The translations under genes were made by a program, and so were the position numbers. From Rubrivivax sp. (lineage in GTDB: Bacteria > Pseudomonadota > Gammaproteobacteria > Burkholderiales > Burkholderiaceae_C), in NCBI GenBank assembly GCA_021300575.1, contig JAJTDM010000006.1, positions 1-64,000 on the forward strand: a stretch of DNA of 64,000 nucleotides, given 5' to 3'. This document shows positions 48,094 to 57,887 of this stretch, piece after piece. Positions within the stretch are counted from its first letter, which is position 1, and the number at the start of each line of letters is the position of its first letter. The notes under the pieces are model-generated. The model saw nothing but the letters and a program-made list of their open reading frames with translations, was not told where the DNA came from and searched no databases.

Positions 48094-48908
48094 CCCAGGC
48101 CCAGACCACAGGCGCACCCCGCACCCCGCGGCGGCGCTACGACAAGGTGCTGTACCCCCTGCTGGTGGCCGTGCTGCTGCTGAGCGCCTGGCAGGGCGCA
48201 GTCACCGGCTTCAAGCTGCCGCCGTACCTGGTGCCGTCGCCGCTGCTGATGATGCAGACACTGGTCACCGACTGGCAGGTGCTGGGCGGGGCCTTGCTGT
48301 TCACGCTCAAGATCACCTTGCTGTCGTTTGGCGTGGCGGTGCTGTTGGGCACGCTGGTGTCCTTCCTGTTCGTGCAGAGCCGCACCCTGGAGACGGCGCT
48401 GTTCCCCTACGCCGTGCTGCTGCAGGTCACGCCCATCGTCGCCGTGGCGCCGCTGATCATCATCTGGGTGAAGAACCCCACGGCCTCGCTCGTGATCTGC
48501 GCGGCACTGGTGGCGCTGTTTCCCATCATCTCCAACACCACGCTGGGCTTGCGCAGCGTCGACCCTGATCTGCAAAGTTACTTCGCGATGAACCGCGCCA
48601 GCCGGCTGCAGGTGCTGCTGCGCCTGCGCGTGCCCAGCGCCTTGCCCTACTTCTTCGGCGGCCTGCGCATCTCCAGCGGCCTGGCGCTCATCGGTGCCGT
48701 GGTGGCGGAGTTCGTGGCGGGCACGGGCGGCAACAGTACGGGGCTGGCCTACCAGATCCTGTTTGCTGGCTACCAGCTCAACATCCCTCGCATGTTCGCC
48801 GCGCTGTTGCTGATTTCGCTGACCGGGGTGGCACTCTTCGCGCTGATGGCCTGGTTGTCCCGGGCGGCGCTGGGCAGCTGGCACGCCAGCGAGTTGTCCC
48901 GCGACTGA
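48090..48908 (+). CDS. NitT/TauT-type ABC transporter permease
   Basis: LLQVTPIVAVAPLIIIWVKNPTASLVICAALVALFPIISNTTLGLRSVDPDL; overlaps ATPase stop. Confidence 0.9.
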
Positions 48909-49009
48909 GAGCTTGTGAGGCCCATGTCTCCACCCACCGCCTGAACCCCGTCGCCTGAACCCGGTCACCCCTGTCGGCCTGATGGCCCGCCCACCTTCCA
49001 GGAATCTCC

Positions 49010-50377
49010 ATGAACGCCCCGGCCAAGCCCCTCGAACATCTGCTGCACACCCTGCCTGACCTGGATTGGGTGACGGAAGAGGCGCGTGTCGCCCGCCTGT
49101 CGCAGGACTTCTCCTGGTTCAGCCCGGTGCTCAAGCGCCAGCTCGCCGGCAAGACGGCAGAGGCTGCCGTGCGTCCGCGCACGGAGGAGGAGATCGTGCG
49201 AATCGTCGCGGCCTGCGCCCGGCACCGCGTCCCCATCACCATCCGGGGCACCGGCACCGGCAACTACGGCCAGGCCGTGCCGCTGCACGGTGGGGTGGTG
49301 CTGGACATGAGCGGCTACAAGGGCTTTGTCTGGGCACGCCAGGGGGCAGGACGGGCGCAGGCCGGCATCCGCCTGTCGGACTTCGAGAAAGAAACGCGCG
49401 CGGCCTGCGGCATGGAACTGCGCTGCATGCCTTCCACCTACCGCAGCGCCACCCTGGGCGGCCTGTATGGCGGAGGTTTTGGAGGCGTGGGTTCCATCAA
49501 CCACGGGCCGCTGGCGGCGCGCGGCAACGTGCTCGGCCTCAAGGCCATCACCATCGAGCCAGAACCCCAGCTCGTGGAACTGCGCGGCCCGGACGCGCTG
49601 CTGATGCACCACATGTGGGGCACCAACGGCCTGGTGCTGGAGATCGAACTGGCGCTGGCCCCGGCGCACGACTGGCTGGAGTGCATCGTCGTGTTCCGCG
49701 ACTTCAACGCGGCGCTGGGCTTCGGCGACGTGCTGGCCCATGCGCCCGGCATCGTCAAGCGTGAGATCGCCCTGATGGCCGACCCCGTGCCGGGCTACCT
49801 CAAGCCCCTGGCGGACCACCTGCCGCCAGGCTGCCACGCGCTCATCGTCGCCCTGGCGCCCAGCAGCGAGCCTGCGATGCTCGAACTCGTGGCGCAGTGG
49901 GGTGGGGAAGTCACTTACCGAAAGGACGCTGCCGAGATCGCGCGCACCAACCGCACCCTGCTGGAGTACACCTGGAACCACACCACCCTGGTGGCCCTGC
50001 GCACGGAGAAGGACATCACCTATCTGCAGTGCGCCTATACCGCCGGCCAGCACGTGGAGCAGGTGCGCAAGCTGCACGAGATGCTGCACCCGGAGGTGCA
50101 GATGCATGCAGAGTTCATCCGCAACCTGGACGGCCGCATGACCTGCACTGCCCTGCCCATCGTGCGCTTCACCACGGAAGAGCGGCTGCAGGCCATCATG
50201 CAGACTTTCCGTGACCATGGCGTGCGCATCAACGATCCGCACGTGTACATCGTGGAGGACGGCAAGGCCGGCGGCCCGCTGCCCGCGGGCGTGCTGGAGA
50301 TGAAGAAGCGCTTCGACCCCCTGGGGCTGCTCAATCCGGGCAAGGTGCGCGCCTGGATGGACGGGGCCCCGGCGTGA
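49010..50377 (+). CDS. FAD-binding (FAD_binding_4/GlcD-type) oxidoreductase
   Basis: VRPRTEEEIVRIVAACARHRVPITIRGTGTGNYGQAVPLHGGVVLDMSGYKG ... MKKRFDPLGLLNPGKV. Confidence 0.9.
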   Translation: MNAPAKPLEHLLHTLPDLDWVTEEARVARLSQDFSWFSPVLKRQLAGKTAEAAVRPRTEEEIVRIVAACARHRVPITIRGTGTGNYGQAVPLHGGVVLDMSGYKGFVWARQGAGRAQAGIRLSDFEKETRAACGMELRCMPSTYRSATLGGLYGGGFGGVGSINHGPLAARGNVLGLKAITIEPEPQLVELRGPDALLMHHMWGTNGLVLEIELALAPAHDWLECIVVFRDFNAALGFGDVLAHAPGIVKREIALMADPVPGYLKPLADHLPPGCHALIVALAPSSEPAMLELVAQWGGEVTYRKDAAEIARTNRTLLEYTWNHTTLVALRTEKDITYLQCAYTAGQHVEQVRKLHEMLHPEVQMHAEFIRNLDGRMTCTALPIVRFTTEERLQAIMQTFRDHGVRINDPHVYIVEDGKAGGPLPAGVLEMKKRFDPLGLLNPGKVRAWMDGAPA

Positions 50378-50844
50378 GCAACCCCAGCGTGAGCAGCCAG
50401 GGCCAACCGATGGCGAATTACGCCGCGGCGCGGCGCGTGGGCGATTTCGTCTTCCTCAGCGGCGTGGTGGCCGTGGACCCGGCACGTGGCCAGGTGCTGC
50501 AGAGCTACGCGGACCTGCCCGAGCACGCCCGCCAGGCCCTGCGGGGCCTGGGCTTCGACACCGGACAGTTGTCGGTGGATGTGTTCGAGGCGCCGGCCGT
50601 GGTGCAGAGCTGGCTGGTGCTGGAGCGCATCCGGCAGATCGCCCAAGAGCATGGCGCCGGCATGGAGCAGGCCTTCAAGCTGGTGCAGTACTTCCGCGAC
50701 CTGCGCCACTACCCGCTGTACAACCGGGTGCGCGGCCTGTTCTATCCCACGCAGCCGCCGGTGAGCACGGTGGTGGAGGTCTCGCGCTTCCTGCCGGGCG
50801 ATGCGGCGCTGATCGAGGTGGAGGCCACGCTGCACCTCGCCTGA
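50374..50844 (+). CDS. RidA/YjgF family protein
   Basis: ANYAAARRVGDFVFLSGVVAVDPARGQVLQ ... FYPTQPPVSTVVEVSRFLPGDAALIEVEATLHL. Confidence 0.82.
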   Translation: MSNPSVSSQGQPMANYAAARRVGDFVFLSGVVAVDPARGQVLQSYADLPEHARQALRGLGFDTGQLSVDVFEAPAVVQSWLVLERIRQIAQEHGAGMEQAFKLVQYFRDLRHYPLYNRVRGLFYPTQPPVSTVVEVSRFLPGDAALIEVEATLHLA

Positions 50845-50945
50845 AGGCGCCTGCGCCGACCCTCGCCTGAAGGCGCTTGCGTCCCCTCTCGCGCTAAGCG
50901 CCTGCGCCGCCCCCACCCCTTTCGACGAAGAAGGATCCTGGCCCG

Positions 50946-52073
50946 ATGCTGGTGACGCAACAACCCGTCCTGCGGCGCTTCTGGTACGCGCTGATGCCCA
51001 TGGCCCACCTGGACGACGGCCCGAAACCCTTTCGCCTGCTGGGCACGGACCTCGTGCTGTGGAAGCAGGCCGACGGCAGCCCCGTTGCGCTGGCCGACCG
51101 CTGCTGCCACCGCACGGCCAAGCTGTCGCGCGGCTTTGTCGAGAACGGCCAGATCGTCTGCGGCTACCACGGCTGGACCTACGACTGCAGCGGCGCCTGC
51201 GTGCGCATCCCGCAGCAGCCCGATCTGCAGATCCCGGCGGGCGCGCGCGTGCCGTCCTACCGCGCGCAGGAGAAGTACGGTTATGTGTGGGTGGCGCTGG
51301 AGGATCCCCTGCGCCCCATTCCCCACTTCCCCGAGGACGGCCAGCCGGGTTACCGGCGCATCTTCCAGTTCCACGAGGAGTGGAAGACCTCGCCCCTGCG
51401 CATGATGGAGAACTCCTTCGACAACGCGCATTTCTCTTACGTGCACAAGGCCAACTTCGGGATTCTGGAGAACCCCAAGCCTGCGCCCTATGAGTTCCGC
51501 GAGACCGATTACGGCTTCGAGGCCGAGACCCTGGTGCCCATCCGCAACCCGCCCTCGGGCCACCGCGTAACCGGCACCACGGAGCCCATCACCCACCGCC
51601 ACCTGGTCAACCGCTACTACCTGCCGTTCTGCCGCCGCTTCGGCTGCCGCTACCCGGCCAGTGGCGTGGACCACATCATCTACAACTGCGCCACGCCCAT
51701 GGAAGACGGCCGCATGCTGCTGGTGCAGTGGCTGTACCGCAACGACACCGAGGCGCAGTGCTCCACGCAGGAATTGATCGACTGGGACGCGGCCATCACG
51801 GCCGAGGACCGCGACATCCTGGAAGCCACCGACTTTGATGCCTGCATCGACACCACCCGTCGCATGGAATTCCACATGACTTCAGACAAGCCCGGCCTCG
51901 TCATCCGCCGCCAGCTGATGGACCTCCTTACCGCCCACGGCGAGGTGGAGGTGCACCGCGGCAACGTGGGCACGCTCACGGCGCAGGCCGGTCACGCTGC
52001 CCCAGTCACCGTGACGCGCGGGGCTGCAATGGGCATCGGGCAAGTCGGTGCAGGGCAGGGGGCTGCCGCATGA
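50946..52073 (+). CDS. Rieske non-heme iron (aromatic-ring-hydroxylating type) oxygenase
   Basis: Rieske motif LADRCCHRTAKLSRGFVENGQIVCGYHGWTYD; NSFDNAHFSYVH candidate non-heme iron region. Confidence 0.9.
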   Translation: MLVTQQPVLRRFWYALMPMAHLDDGPKPFRLLGTDLVLWKQADGSPVALADRCCHRTAKLSRGFVENGQIVCGYHGWTYDCSGACVRIPQQPDLQIPAGARVPSYRAQEKYGYVWVALEDPLRPIPHFPEDGQPGYRRIFQFHEEWKTSPLRMMENSFDNAHFSYVHKANFGILENPKPAPYEFRETDYGFEAETLVPIRNPPSGHRVTGTTEPITHRHLVNRYYLPFCRRFGCRYPASGVDHIIYNCATPMEDGRMLLVQWLYRNDTEAQCSTQELIDWDAAITAEDRDILEATDFDACIDTTRRMEFHMTSDKPGLVIRRQLMDLLTAHGEVEVHRGNVGTLTAQAGHAAPVTVTRGAAMGIGQVGAGQGAAA

Positions 52074-53488
52074 ACCTGCTGCTGCGCAACGCCACCGCCA
52101 TCCTCAGCGGCCTGCAGGGCCCCGCCGCGCGGGCCACGGGCCCTGACCTGCGCGTGCGCGACGGGCGCATCGCCGCCATCGGCACGCTCACGCCCGAGCC
52201 GGGCGAGCGCCAGATCGATGCCACCGGCTGCGCCCTCTACCCGGCCTGGGTGAACACGCACCACCACCTGTTCCAGTCCCTGCTCAAGGGCGACCCTGCA
52301 GGCCTGAACGCCACGCTGTCGCCGTGGCTGCTGGCCACGCCCATGCGGCTGCGGCCCCTGATGACCGAGCAGGACTTCCGCCTGGCCGCGCGCATCGGCC
52401 TGGTGGAGCTGGCGCTGTCGGGCTGCGGCACCGTGGCCGACCACAACTACCACTACTACCCCGACATGCCCTACGACAGCTCGGCCATCCTCTTCGAAGA
52501 GGCCGGCCGGCTGGGGCTGCGCTTCGTGCTGTGCCGCGGCGGCGGCACGCTGACGCGCCTGCCCCAGACCGAGCTGGCACCGGCCGCGCGCCCCGAGACG
52601 CTGCAGGGCTTCATGGACGACATCGCCCGCCTGGCGCGCGACTTCCACGACCCCGCGCCCGACGCCATGCGCCGCGTCGTGAGCGCGCCCACCACACCGC
52701 CGCATTCCATGCAGCCCGAGGAGTTGCGCGCCTGCGCCGATCAGGCGCGCAGCCTGGGCCTGCGGCTGCACTCGCACCTGTCGGAGACGGTGCACTACCA
52801 GGACATCGTCCAGGCCAAGCACCGCATGCTGCCGGTGGAGTTCTGCGAGTCCGTGGGCTGGGTGGGGCCGGACGTCTGGTACGCCCACCTGGTGAAGCTG
52901 GATCCGCAGGAGATCGCCCTGCTCGGGCGCACGCGCACCGGCATTGCCCACTGCCCGCAGAGCAACTGCCGGCTGGGCAGCGGCATCGCGCCCGTGCGCG
53001 AGCTGGAGGCCGCCGGGGCGCAGATTTCCATCGGCGTGGACGGGGCGGCCTCCAACGAGGCCGCCGACATGATCTCCGAGACCCACGCGGCCTGGCTGAT
53101 GCAGCGCGCCAAGGCGGGTGAGGCGGCCACCGCCGAATGCCGCGGTGGCCAGGGCGAGGCCCAGGCGGCAGCGGCCTCCACCGTGGAAGACGTGGTTCGC
53201 TGGGGCTCGGCCGGCGGCGCGCGTCTCATGGGCCTGGACGCCGTGGGTACCCTGGCCCCCGGCCAGGCCGCCGACATCGCCATCTACGGCCTGGACCGCC
53301 ACCCGCGCTACTTCGGCCTGCACGACCCCGCCATCGGCCCCGTGGCCAGCGGCGGCAACGCCGACCTGCGCTGGCTCTTCGTCGCCGGCCAGGACGTGGT
53401 GCGCGACGGCGCCCTGCCGGGGCTGGACCTGGCCGAACTCGGCCATCAGGCGCGGGTGGCGGTGCGGGAGTTGCTCAAGCGGGTGTGA
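52070..53488 (+). CDS. Amidohydrolase (TrzA/AtzA / 8-oxoguanine deaminase-like)
   Basis: YPAWVNTHHHLFQSLLKG, LHSHLSETVHYQ, HCPQSNCRLGSGIAPVRELEAAGAQISIGVDGAASNEAADM. Confidence 0.9.
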   Translation: MNLLLRNATAILSGLQGPAARATGPDLRVRDGRIAAIGTLTPEPGERQIDATGCALYPAWVNTHHHLFQSLLKGDPAGLNATLSPWLLATPMRLRPLMTEQDFRLAARIGLVELALSGCGTVADHNYHYYPDMPYDSSAILFEEAGRLGLRFVLCRGGGTLTRLPQTELAPAARPETLQGFMDDIARLARDFHDPAPDAMRRVVSAPTTPPHSMQPEELRACADQARSLGLRLHSHLSETVHYQDIVQAKHRMLPVEFCESVGWVGPDVWYAHLVKLDPQEIALLGRTRTGIAHCPQSNCRLGSGIAPVRELEAAGAQISIGVDGAASNEAADMISETHAAWLMQRAKAGEAATAECRGGQGEAQAAAASTVEDVVRWGSAGGARLMGLDAVGTLAPGQAADIAIYGLDRHPRYFGLHDPAIGPVASGGNADLRWLFVAGQDVVRDGALPGLDLAELGHQARVAVRELLKRV

Positions 53489-53542
53489 GCGAGAGCCAGA
53501 TGAAGGGTGGTCTGAGCCCGTCGAGGGCCCAACAGGGCCGCC

Positions 53543-53568
53543 TTCCGCACAGATTCTGTCTCGCGGAA
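53543..53568. promoter_or_regulatory. Nested palindrome upstream of the second HigBA
   Basis: ttccgc-acaga-t-tctgt-ctc-gcggaa, 11 bp upstream of the higB ATG at 53580. Confidence 0.45.
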
Positions 53569-53579
53569 TAGAATGCGGC

Positions 53580-53858
53580 ATGATCCGCTCGTTTGCGTGC
53601 CGCGACACCCAGGTGCTCTTCGAGAGCCGTGAGGTCCGACGGTTCAGGGCGATCGAGCGTGTGGCCCGCCGCAAACTGCTGCAACTGCATGCCGCCCCTT
53701 CCTTGGAGAGCTTGAAGGTGCCTCCCGGCAACCGCCTGGAGCCTTTGCGAGCTGACCGCAGCGGGCAGCACAGCATCCGCGTGAATGACCAGTGGCGCGT
53801 GTGCTTCGTGTGGCGGGACGGCGGTGCACATGACGTCCAGATCGTGGACTATCACTGA
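53580..53858 (+). CDS. higB: HigB/RelE-like toxin
   Basis: MIRSFACRDTQVLFESREVRRFRAIERVARRKLLQLHAAPSLESLKVPPGNRLEPLRADRSGQHSIRVNDQWRVCFVW. Confidence 0.88.
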   Translation: MIRSFACRDTQVLFESREVRRFRAIERVARRKLLQLHAAPSLESLKVPPGNRLEPLRADRSGQHSIRVNDQWRVCFVWRDGGAHDVQIVDYH

Positions 53859-53872
53859 ACGAAGAGCCGAAC

Positions 53873-54190
53873 ATGACGACCACCAAGTTGCTCGATGAGA
53901 TCCACCCCGGCGAGGTCCTTCTGGAGGACTTCATGAAGGCCATGGGCATCACGGCGCGCCAGTTGGCGTCCGACATCGATGTGCCGCCCAGCCGCATCAG
54001 CGACATCGTGAACGCCCGTCGTCCCATCACGGCGGACACGGCGGTTCGCCTGGGCCTGTTCTTCGGCATGGACGCCCGGTTCTGGGTCAATCTGCAGGCT
54101 GAGTACGACATGCGCCTGGCCAGCCGGGCGCTGCAGCAAGGCGGGGCGCAGCGCATCCGCCCACTGCAGCCCGGGCTTGAACCCGGCTGA
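53873..54190 (+). CDS. higA: HigA family antitoxin
   Basis: LLDEIHPGEVLLEDFMKAMGITARQLASDIDVPPSRISDIVNARRPITADTAVRLGLFFGMDARFWVNLQAEYDMRLA. Confidence 0.9.
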   Translation: MTTTKLLDEIHPGEVLLEDFMKAMGITARQLASDIDVPPSRISDIVNARRPITADTAVRLGLFFGMDARFWVNLQAEYDMRLASRALQQGGAQRIRPLQPGLEPG

Positions 54191-54254
54191 AGTGAGTGGG
54201 GGGCATGAAGTGATGCCTGAACATGACTCGGCTTCTGTCTCATGGGGTATTGGA

Positions 54255-55190
54255 ATGACCACCTCTGACACGCTCGTGACCCAGACCGCAGGGGAAGCAA
54301 CGACCCATGACCCCTGCTCCTGCAGCGCATGGCGCCCCACGCGCCGGCTGTTCACCGGCCTGCTGGCTGCAGGTGCCGGCGCCGCGGTTGCGCCGGCGTG
54401 GGCCAATCTGCCGGAGTGCAAGCGTTCGGGCTTCACCAAGGCGGTGCCTGCCGGCCAGGTGGAAGACTCCGCCACGCAGCAATACCGTCAGATGCTGCAG
54501 CAGTACAGCGGCAAGCGCGCGTTGGCGCCCATGGACCACCCGCAGCTCAAGCGGCTGCGCTACATGGCCGAGCGGATGATCCCCTTCGCCCCGCAGTGCA
54601 ACGAGCGCGCGCGCGACTGGAAGTGGGAGGTCAACCTGATCGGCAGCCCGGAGGTCAACGCCTTCTGCATGCCGGGCGGCAAGATCGCCTTCTACTGGGG
54701 CATCCTGGCCAAACTGCAGCTGAGCGACGATGAGGCGGCGGCCATCATGGGCCACGAGATGGCGCACGCGCTGCTGGAGCATGCGCGCGAGCAGATGGGC
54801 AAGAACTTCGCCACCCAGACCGGCCTGCGCCTGGGGGCGGCCCTGCTGGGGCTGGGCGATGTGGGCGACATGGCCGCGCGCATGGGCTCGCAACTGCTGA
54901 GCCTGACCTACAGCCGCACCGATGAGACACAGGCCGACGGCCTGGGCCTGATCATGTCGGCCCAGGCCGGCTACGACCCCCGCGCCGGCGTCACCCTGTG
55001 GGAGAAGATGATGAAGGCCAGCGGAGGCGGCAGCCCGCCCAAAATCCTGTCCACGCATCCGGCGAGCGCCGACCGTGTGCGGGACATCGAGGGCCGGCTG
55101 CCCCGCGTGCTGCCGATGTTCGATGCCGCGTCAAAGCCGCGCGAGCGCTTTGGCCCGCCGGCGCTGCCCAAGGGCGAGGCGGAGCGCTGA
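54255..55190 (+). CDS. M48 family metalloprotease with Tat-like signal
   Basis: IMGHEMAHALLEHAREQMG (HExxH), TDETQADGLGLIMSAQAGYDPRAGVTLWEKM; N-terminal RRLFTGLLAAGAGAAVAPAWA. Confidence 0.88.
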   Translation: MTTSDTLVTQTAGEATTHDPCSCSAWRPTRRLFTGLLAAGAGAAVAPAWANLPECKRSGFTKAVPAGQVEDSATQQYRQMLQQYSGKRALAPMDHPQLKRLRYMAERMIPFAPQCNERARDWKWEVNLIGSPEVNAFCMPGGKIAFYWGILAKLQLSDDEAAAIMGHEMAHALLEHAREQMGKNFATQTGLRLGAALLGLGDVGDMAARMGSQLLSLTYSRTDETQADGLGLIMSAQAGYDPRAGVTLWEKMMKASGGGSPPKILSTHPASADRVRDIEGRLPRVLPMFDAASKPRERFGPPALPKGEAER

Positions 55191-55294
55191 TGGGCGCTGC
55201 TCTCGCCTTGCGGTCGGCGACCAGCTGAGCGACCCATCGAGCGGTCAGCAAGGCCGCCATCAGGAAGCGGACTCAGGTTCTGGTGATGGCGCAT

Positions 55295-55333
55295 TTCCTG
55301 CAAATTCAAGATCCGACCTTCAATTTGCAGGAA
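55295..55333. other. Long hairpin between convergent genes
   Basis: ttcctgcaaattcaag-atccgac-cttcaatttgcaggaa: 16-bp stem with one mismatch, 7-nt loop; outer 12 bp are a perfect inverted repeat. Confidence 0.75.
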
Positions 55334-55356
55334 CTCCAAGCCAAGGATCAAGCCCT

Positions 55357-56199
55357 TCAACCTCGCTGCTCCTTCAACTGCTGCACCATGGCCAGCAGTT
55401 TCGGACCGATGTCGTGATGCAGCCGGGTGGCGCCTTGGGTGCTGGCGGGTGGGCGTGCGAAGGCGCAGTTGAAGACCAAGAATTCGCCGCTGGCTGACGG
55501 GCCGTAGGGCACGCCCACCGCCTGGATCTGGGTGACGAGGTCGCCGTCGACGGCGCAAAAGCCGCGGGTGGCCACGTCTTGCAGGGCCTGACGGATGGGG
55601 GTCTCGTAGCGCGCCCAGTCTTCGGGCGTCTTGACGCGGATCTCGTTGAGCACGGCCTCGCGCGTGGCGGCATCCACGCCGGCCAGCCAGGCACGGCCGA
55701 TGGCCGAGCCGGCGATGGGCAGCGACAGGCCCGTGTCTGCCAGCGCCCCGGCGGCGCGCACGCCGGTGCGGCTGCGGCTGGTTTCCACCAGCACGATGTT
55801 CAGGCGGTCGCGTATGCCCATGGAGACGGCGCCTCCGGTTTCGTCGGCCAATGCGTTCATCAGCGGCCGGGCGTGCTGCCGCAGCCCGATGGAAGCCATC
55901 AGCGGGTAGGTGGCCGAGATGAGCGCACTGCCCAGCTGGTACTTGCCGTACTTGGCGCTGGGCCGCAGGTAGCCCAGGATGACCAGCGTGTAGGTCAGGC
56001 GCGAGATGGTGGGCCGGGGCAGCCCTGTACGCTCCGCCAACTCGGCGTTGGACAGCTGAACATCGGTGGCGCTGAAGCAGCGCAACAGCTCCAGGCCGCG
56101 CGCCAGCGTGGTGGCGAACTGGCGATCGCCCGCGTAGGCCTCCAGGCCCAGCGGTACGCGCCGAGGCTGGTTCAGGAAGTAACGCTCGCGGTCGTTCAC
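55357..56199 (-). CDS. IclR family transcriptional regulator
   Basis: ARGLELLRCFSATDVQLSNAELAERTGLPRPTISRLTYTLVILGYL ... SLPIAGSAIGRAWLAG ... AVDGDLVTQIQAVGVP. Confidence 0.92.
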   Translation of the reverse strand: MNDRERYFLNQPRRVPLGLEAYAGDRQFATTLARGLELLRCFSATDVQLSNAELAERTGLPRPTISRLTYTLVILGYLRPSAKYGKYQLGSALISATYPLMASIGLRQHARPLMNALADETGGAVSMGIRDRLNIVLVETSRSRTGVRAAGALADTGLSLPIAGSAIGRAWLAGVDAATREAVLNEIRVKTPEDWARYETPIRQALQDVATRGFCAVDGDLVTQIQAVGVPYGPSASGEFLVFNCAFARPPASTQGATRLHHDIGPKLLAMVQQLKEQRG

Positions 56200-56214
56200 T
56201 CACGAATTGTCAGC

Positions 56215-56242
56215 ATATCGAACGATTGGCCGAAATATCGAA
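56215..56242. promoter_or_regulatory. 20-bp-phased direct repeat ATATCGAA upstream of IclR
   Basis: atatcgaacgattggccgaaatatcgaa: identical octamers at 56215 and 56235 in the divergent intergenic region. Confidence 0.5.
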
Positions 56243-56336
56243 ATCCCCAGTGACGCTGCCGGCCGGCTGTCCCTATGCTGCGTCAGCGCTCAACCCACCA
56301 AGGCGGCTCGCCGCGTGAGTCCGTTGGGCGAAGCGG

Positions 56337-57887
56337 GTGGGTGCCCCAGGCCCTCACATCCACGACACCGAAGTACCGGGCCAATTGCTACCAACGCCAC
56401 CTGCGCCGCCGAAGCCACCGGTGCTACCCGAGGAGACGATCACCGTGAGACGCGACGACCTGCCGGTGCACGAGATCCCGGCGCTGTCGGGCAACAACGC
56501 CCCGATCCACGACGAGCTCGTGTTCGAAGATCTGCCGGTGGAAGGCATGCTGCCGGCCGACTTTGGCGGCCTGTACGTGCGCAACGGGCCCAACCCCTAC
56601 TTCCAGCCCGGATGGCGTTACCACGCCTTCGATGGCGATGGCATGGTGCACGCGGTGCGTTTCGACCATGGCCGGGTGAGCTACCGCAACCGCTGGGTGC
56701 GTACCTCGGCGCTGGCCGAAGAGCAGGCCGCGGGCCACACGCTGTGGAAGGGCATCAAGGAGCCGTTGCGCCGGGACCGGCCCGACGAGCCGATGAAGAA
56801 CACCAGCAACACCGACGTGAAGTACCACGCCGGCCGCTTGCTGACCATGTGGTACCGCTCGGGCATGCCCTACGGGCTGGACCCGGCCACGCTGGAGACT
56901 CTGGGCCCTGCCGACCACGGCGGGGCGCTGTCGCGCATCTCCGCCCACTCGCGCCCGGACGAGACCACGGGCGAGCTGCTGTGGTTCGACTACGGCACCG
57001 AGGCGCCCTACATGCGCTACGGCGTCATCGGGCCGGACCGCCAGCCCCGCCATGCCATCGACGTGCCGCTGCCCGGCCCGCGCCTGCCGCACGACATGGC
57101 GATCACACCGAACTGGACGGTGCTGCACGACTTCCCGCTGCTGCTGGACGAGGAGGCCTGGAAGATCGGTCGCTACAAGCTGCGCTTCCGCCCCGACCTG
57201 CCCACCCGCTTTGCGGTGCTGCCGCGCTATGGCCGGCCCGATCAGATCCGGTGGTTCGAGGCCAAGCCCTGCTACCTGCTGCACGTGGTCAATGCCTGGG
57301 AAGAGGGCGACGAGGTGGTGATGGTGGGCACGCCTTACCGCACCTACGAGAAGGACGACGGCAGCATCGACGCCCGGCGTCTGGAGCACACCATCCACAA
57401 CCGGCAGCGCGACTTCTGGCTCTACGAGTGGCGCTTCAACCTGAAGACCGGCCGCACGCACGAGCGCGTGATCGATGACGTGCTCAACACCGAGTTCCCG
57501 GTCATCAACAGCGCTTTCCAGGGCCTGCCCACAAGACATTCCTACCACCTGGTGTTTCCCAAGGGTGGGCGGGAGGAGGTGCGCTTCACGGGCCTGGCCA
57601 AGGTGAACCATCGCACCGGCGGCTACCAGGCCTGGAGCGAGGGGCCGGACTGGTTCTACAACGAGCCCGGCTTCGCCCCGCGTGACGGCGCCATGGCCGA
57701 GGACGACGGCTACCTCGTGGCCTTTGCCTGGGACCCAGAGCGTCTGCGTTCCGAGGTGCAGGTGTTCGATGCGCGTGGCACCGAGTTCGGCCGAGGGCCC
57801 ATCGCGCGCATCCCGCTGCCGCGCCGGGTGCCGCACGGCTTTCATGCCACCTACGTCAGCGACGCCGTGATAAGGCGCTGGCCTTGA
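56337..57887 (+). CDS. Carotenoid cleavage oxygenase family protein (RPE65/lignostilbene dioxygenase-like)
   Basis: FGGLYVRNGPNPYFQPGWRYHAFDGDGMVHAVRF ... DMAITPNWTVLHDFPLL ... LLHVVNAWEEGDEVVM ... PHGFHATYV. True start may be a downstream GTG near 56445. Confidence 0.92.
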   Translation: MGAPGPHIHDTEVPGQLLPTPPAPPKPPVLPEETITVRRDDLPVHEIPALSGNNAPIHDELVFEDLPVEGMLPADFGGLYVRNGPNPYFQPGWRYHAFDGDGMVHAVRFDHGRVSYRNRWVRTSALAEEQAAGHTLWKGIKEPLRRDRPDEPMKNTSNTDVKYHAGRLLTMWYRSGMPYGLDPATLETLGPADHGGALSRISAHSRPDETTGELLWFDYGTEAPYMRYGVIGPDRQPRHAIDVPLPGPRLPHDMAITPNWTVLHDFPLLLDEEAWKIGRYKLRFRPDLPTRFAVLPRYGRPDQIRWFEAKPCYLLHVVNAWEEGDEVVMVGTPYRTYEKDDGSIDARRLEHTIHNRQRDFWLYEWRFNLKTGRTHERVIDDVLNTEFPVINSAFQGLPTRHSYHLVFPKGGREEVRFTGLAKVNHRTGGYQAWSEGPDWFYNEPGFAPRDGAMAEDDGYLVAFAWDPERLRSEVQVFDARGTEFGRGPIARIPLPRRVPHGFHATYVSDAVIRRWP

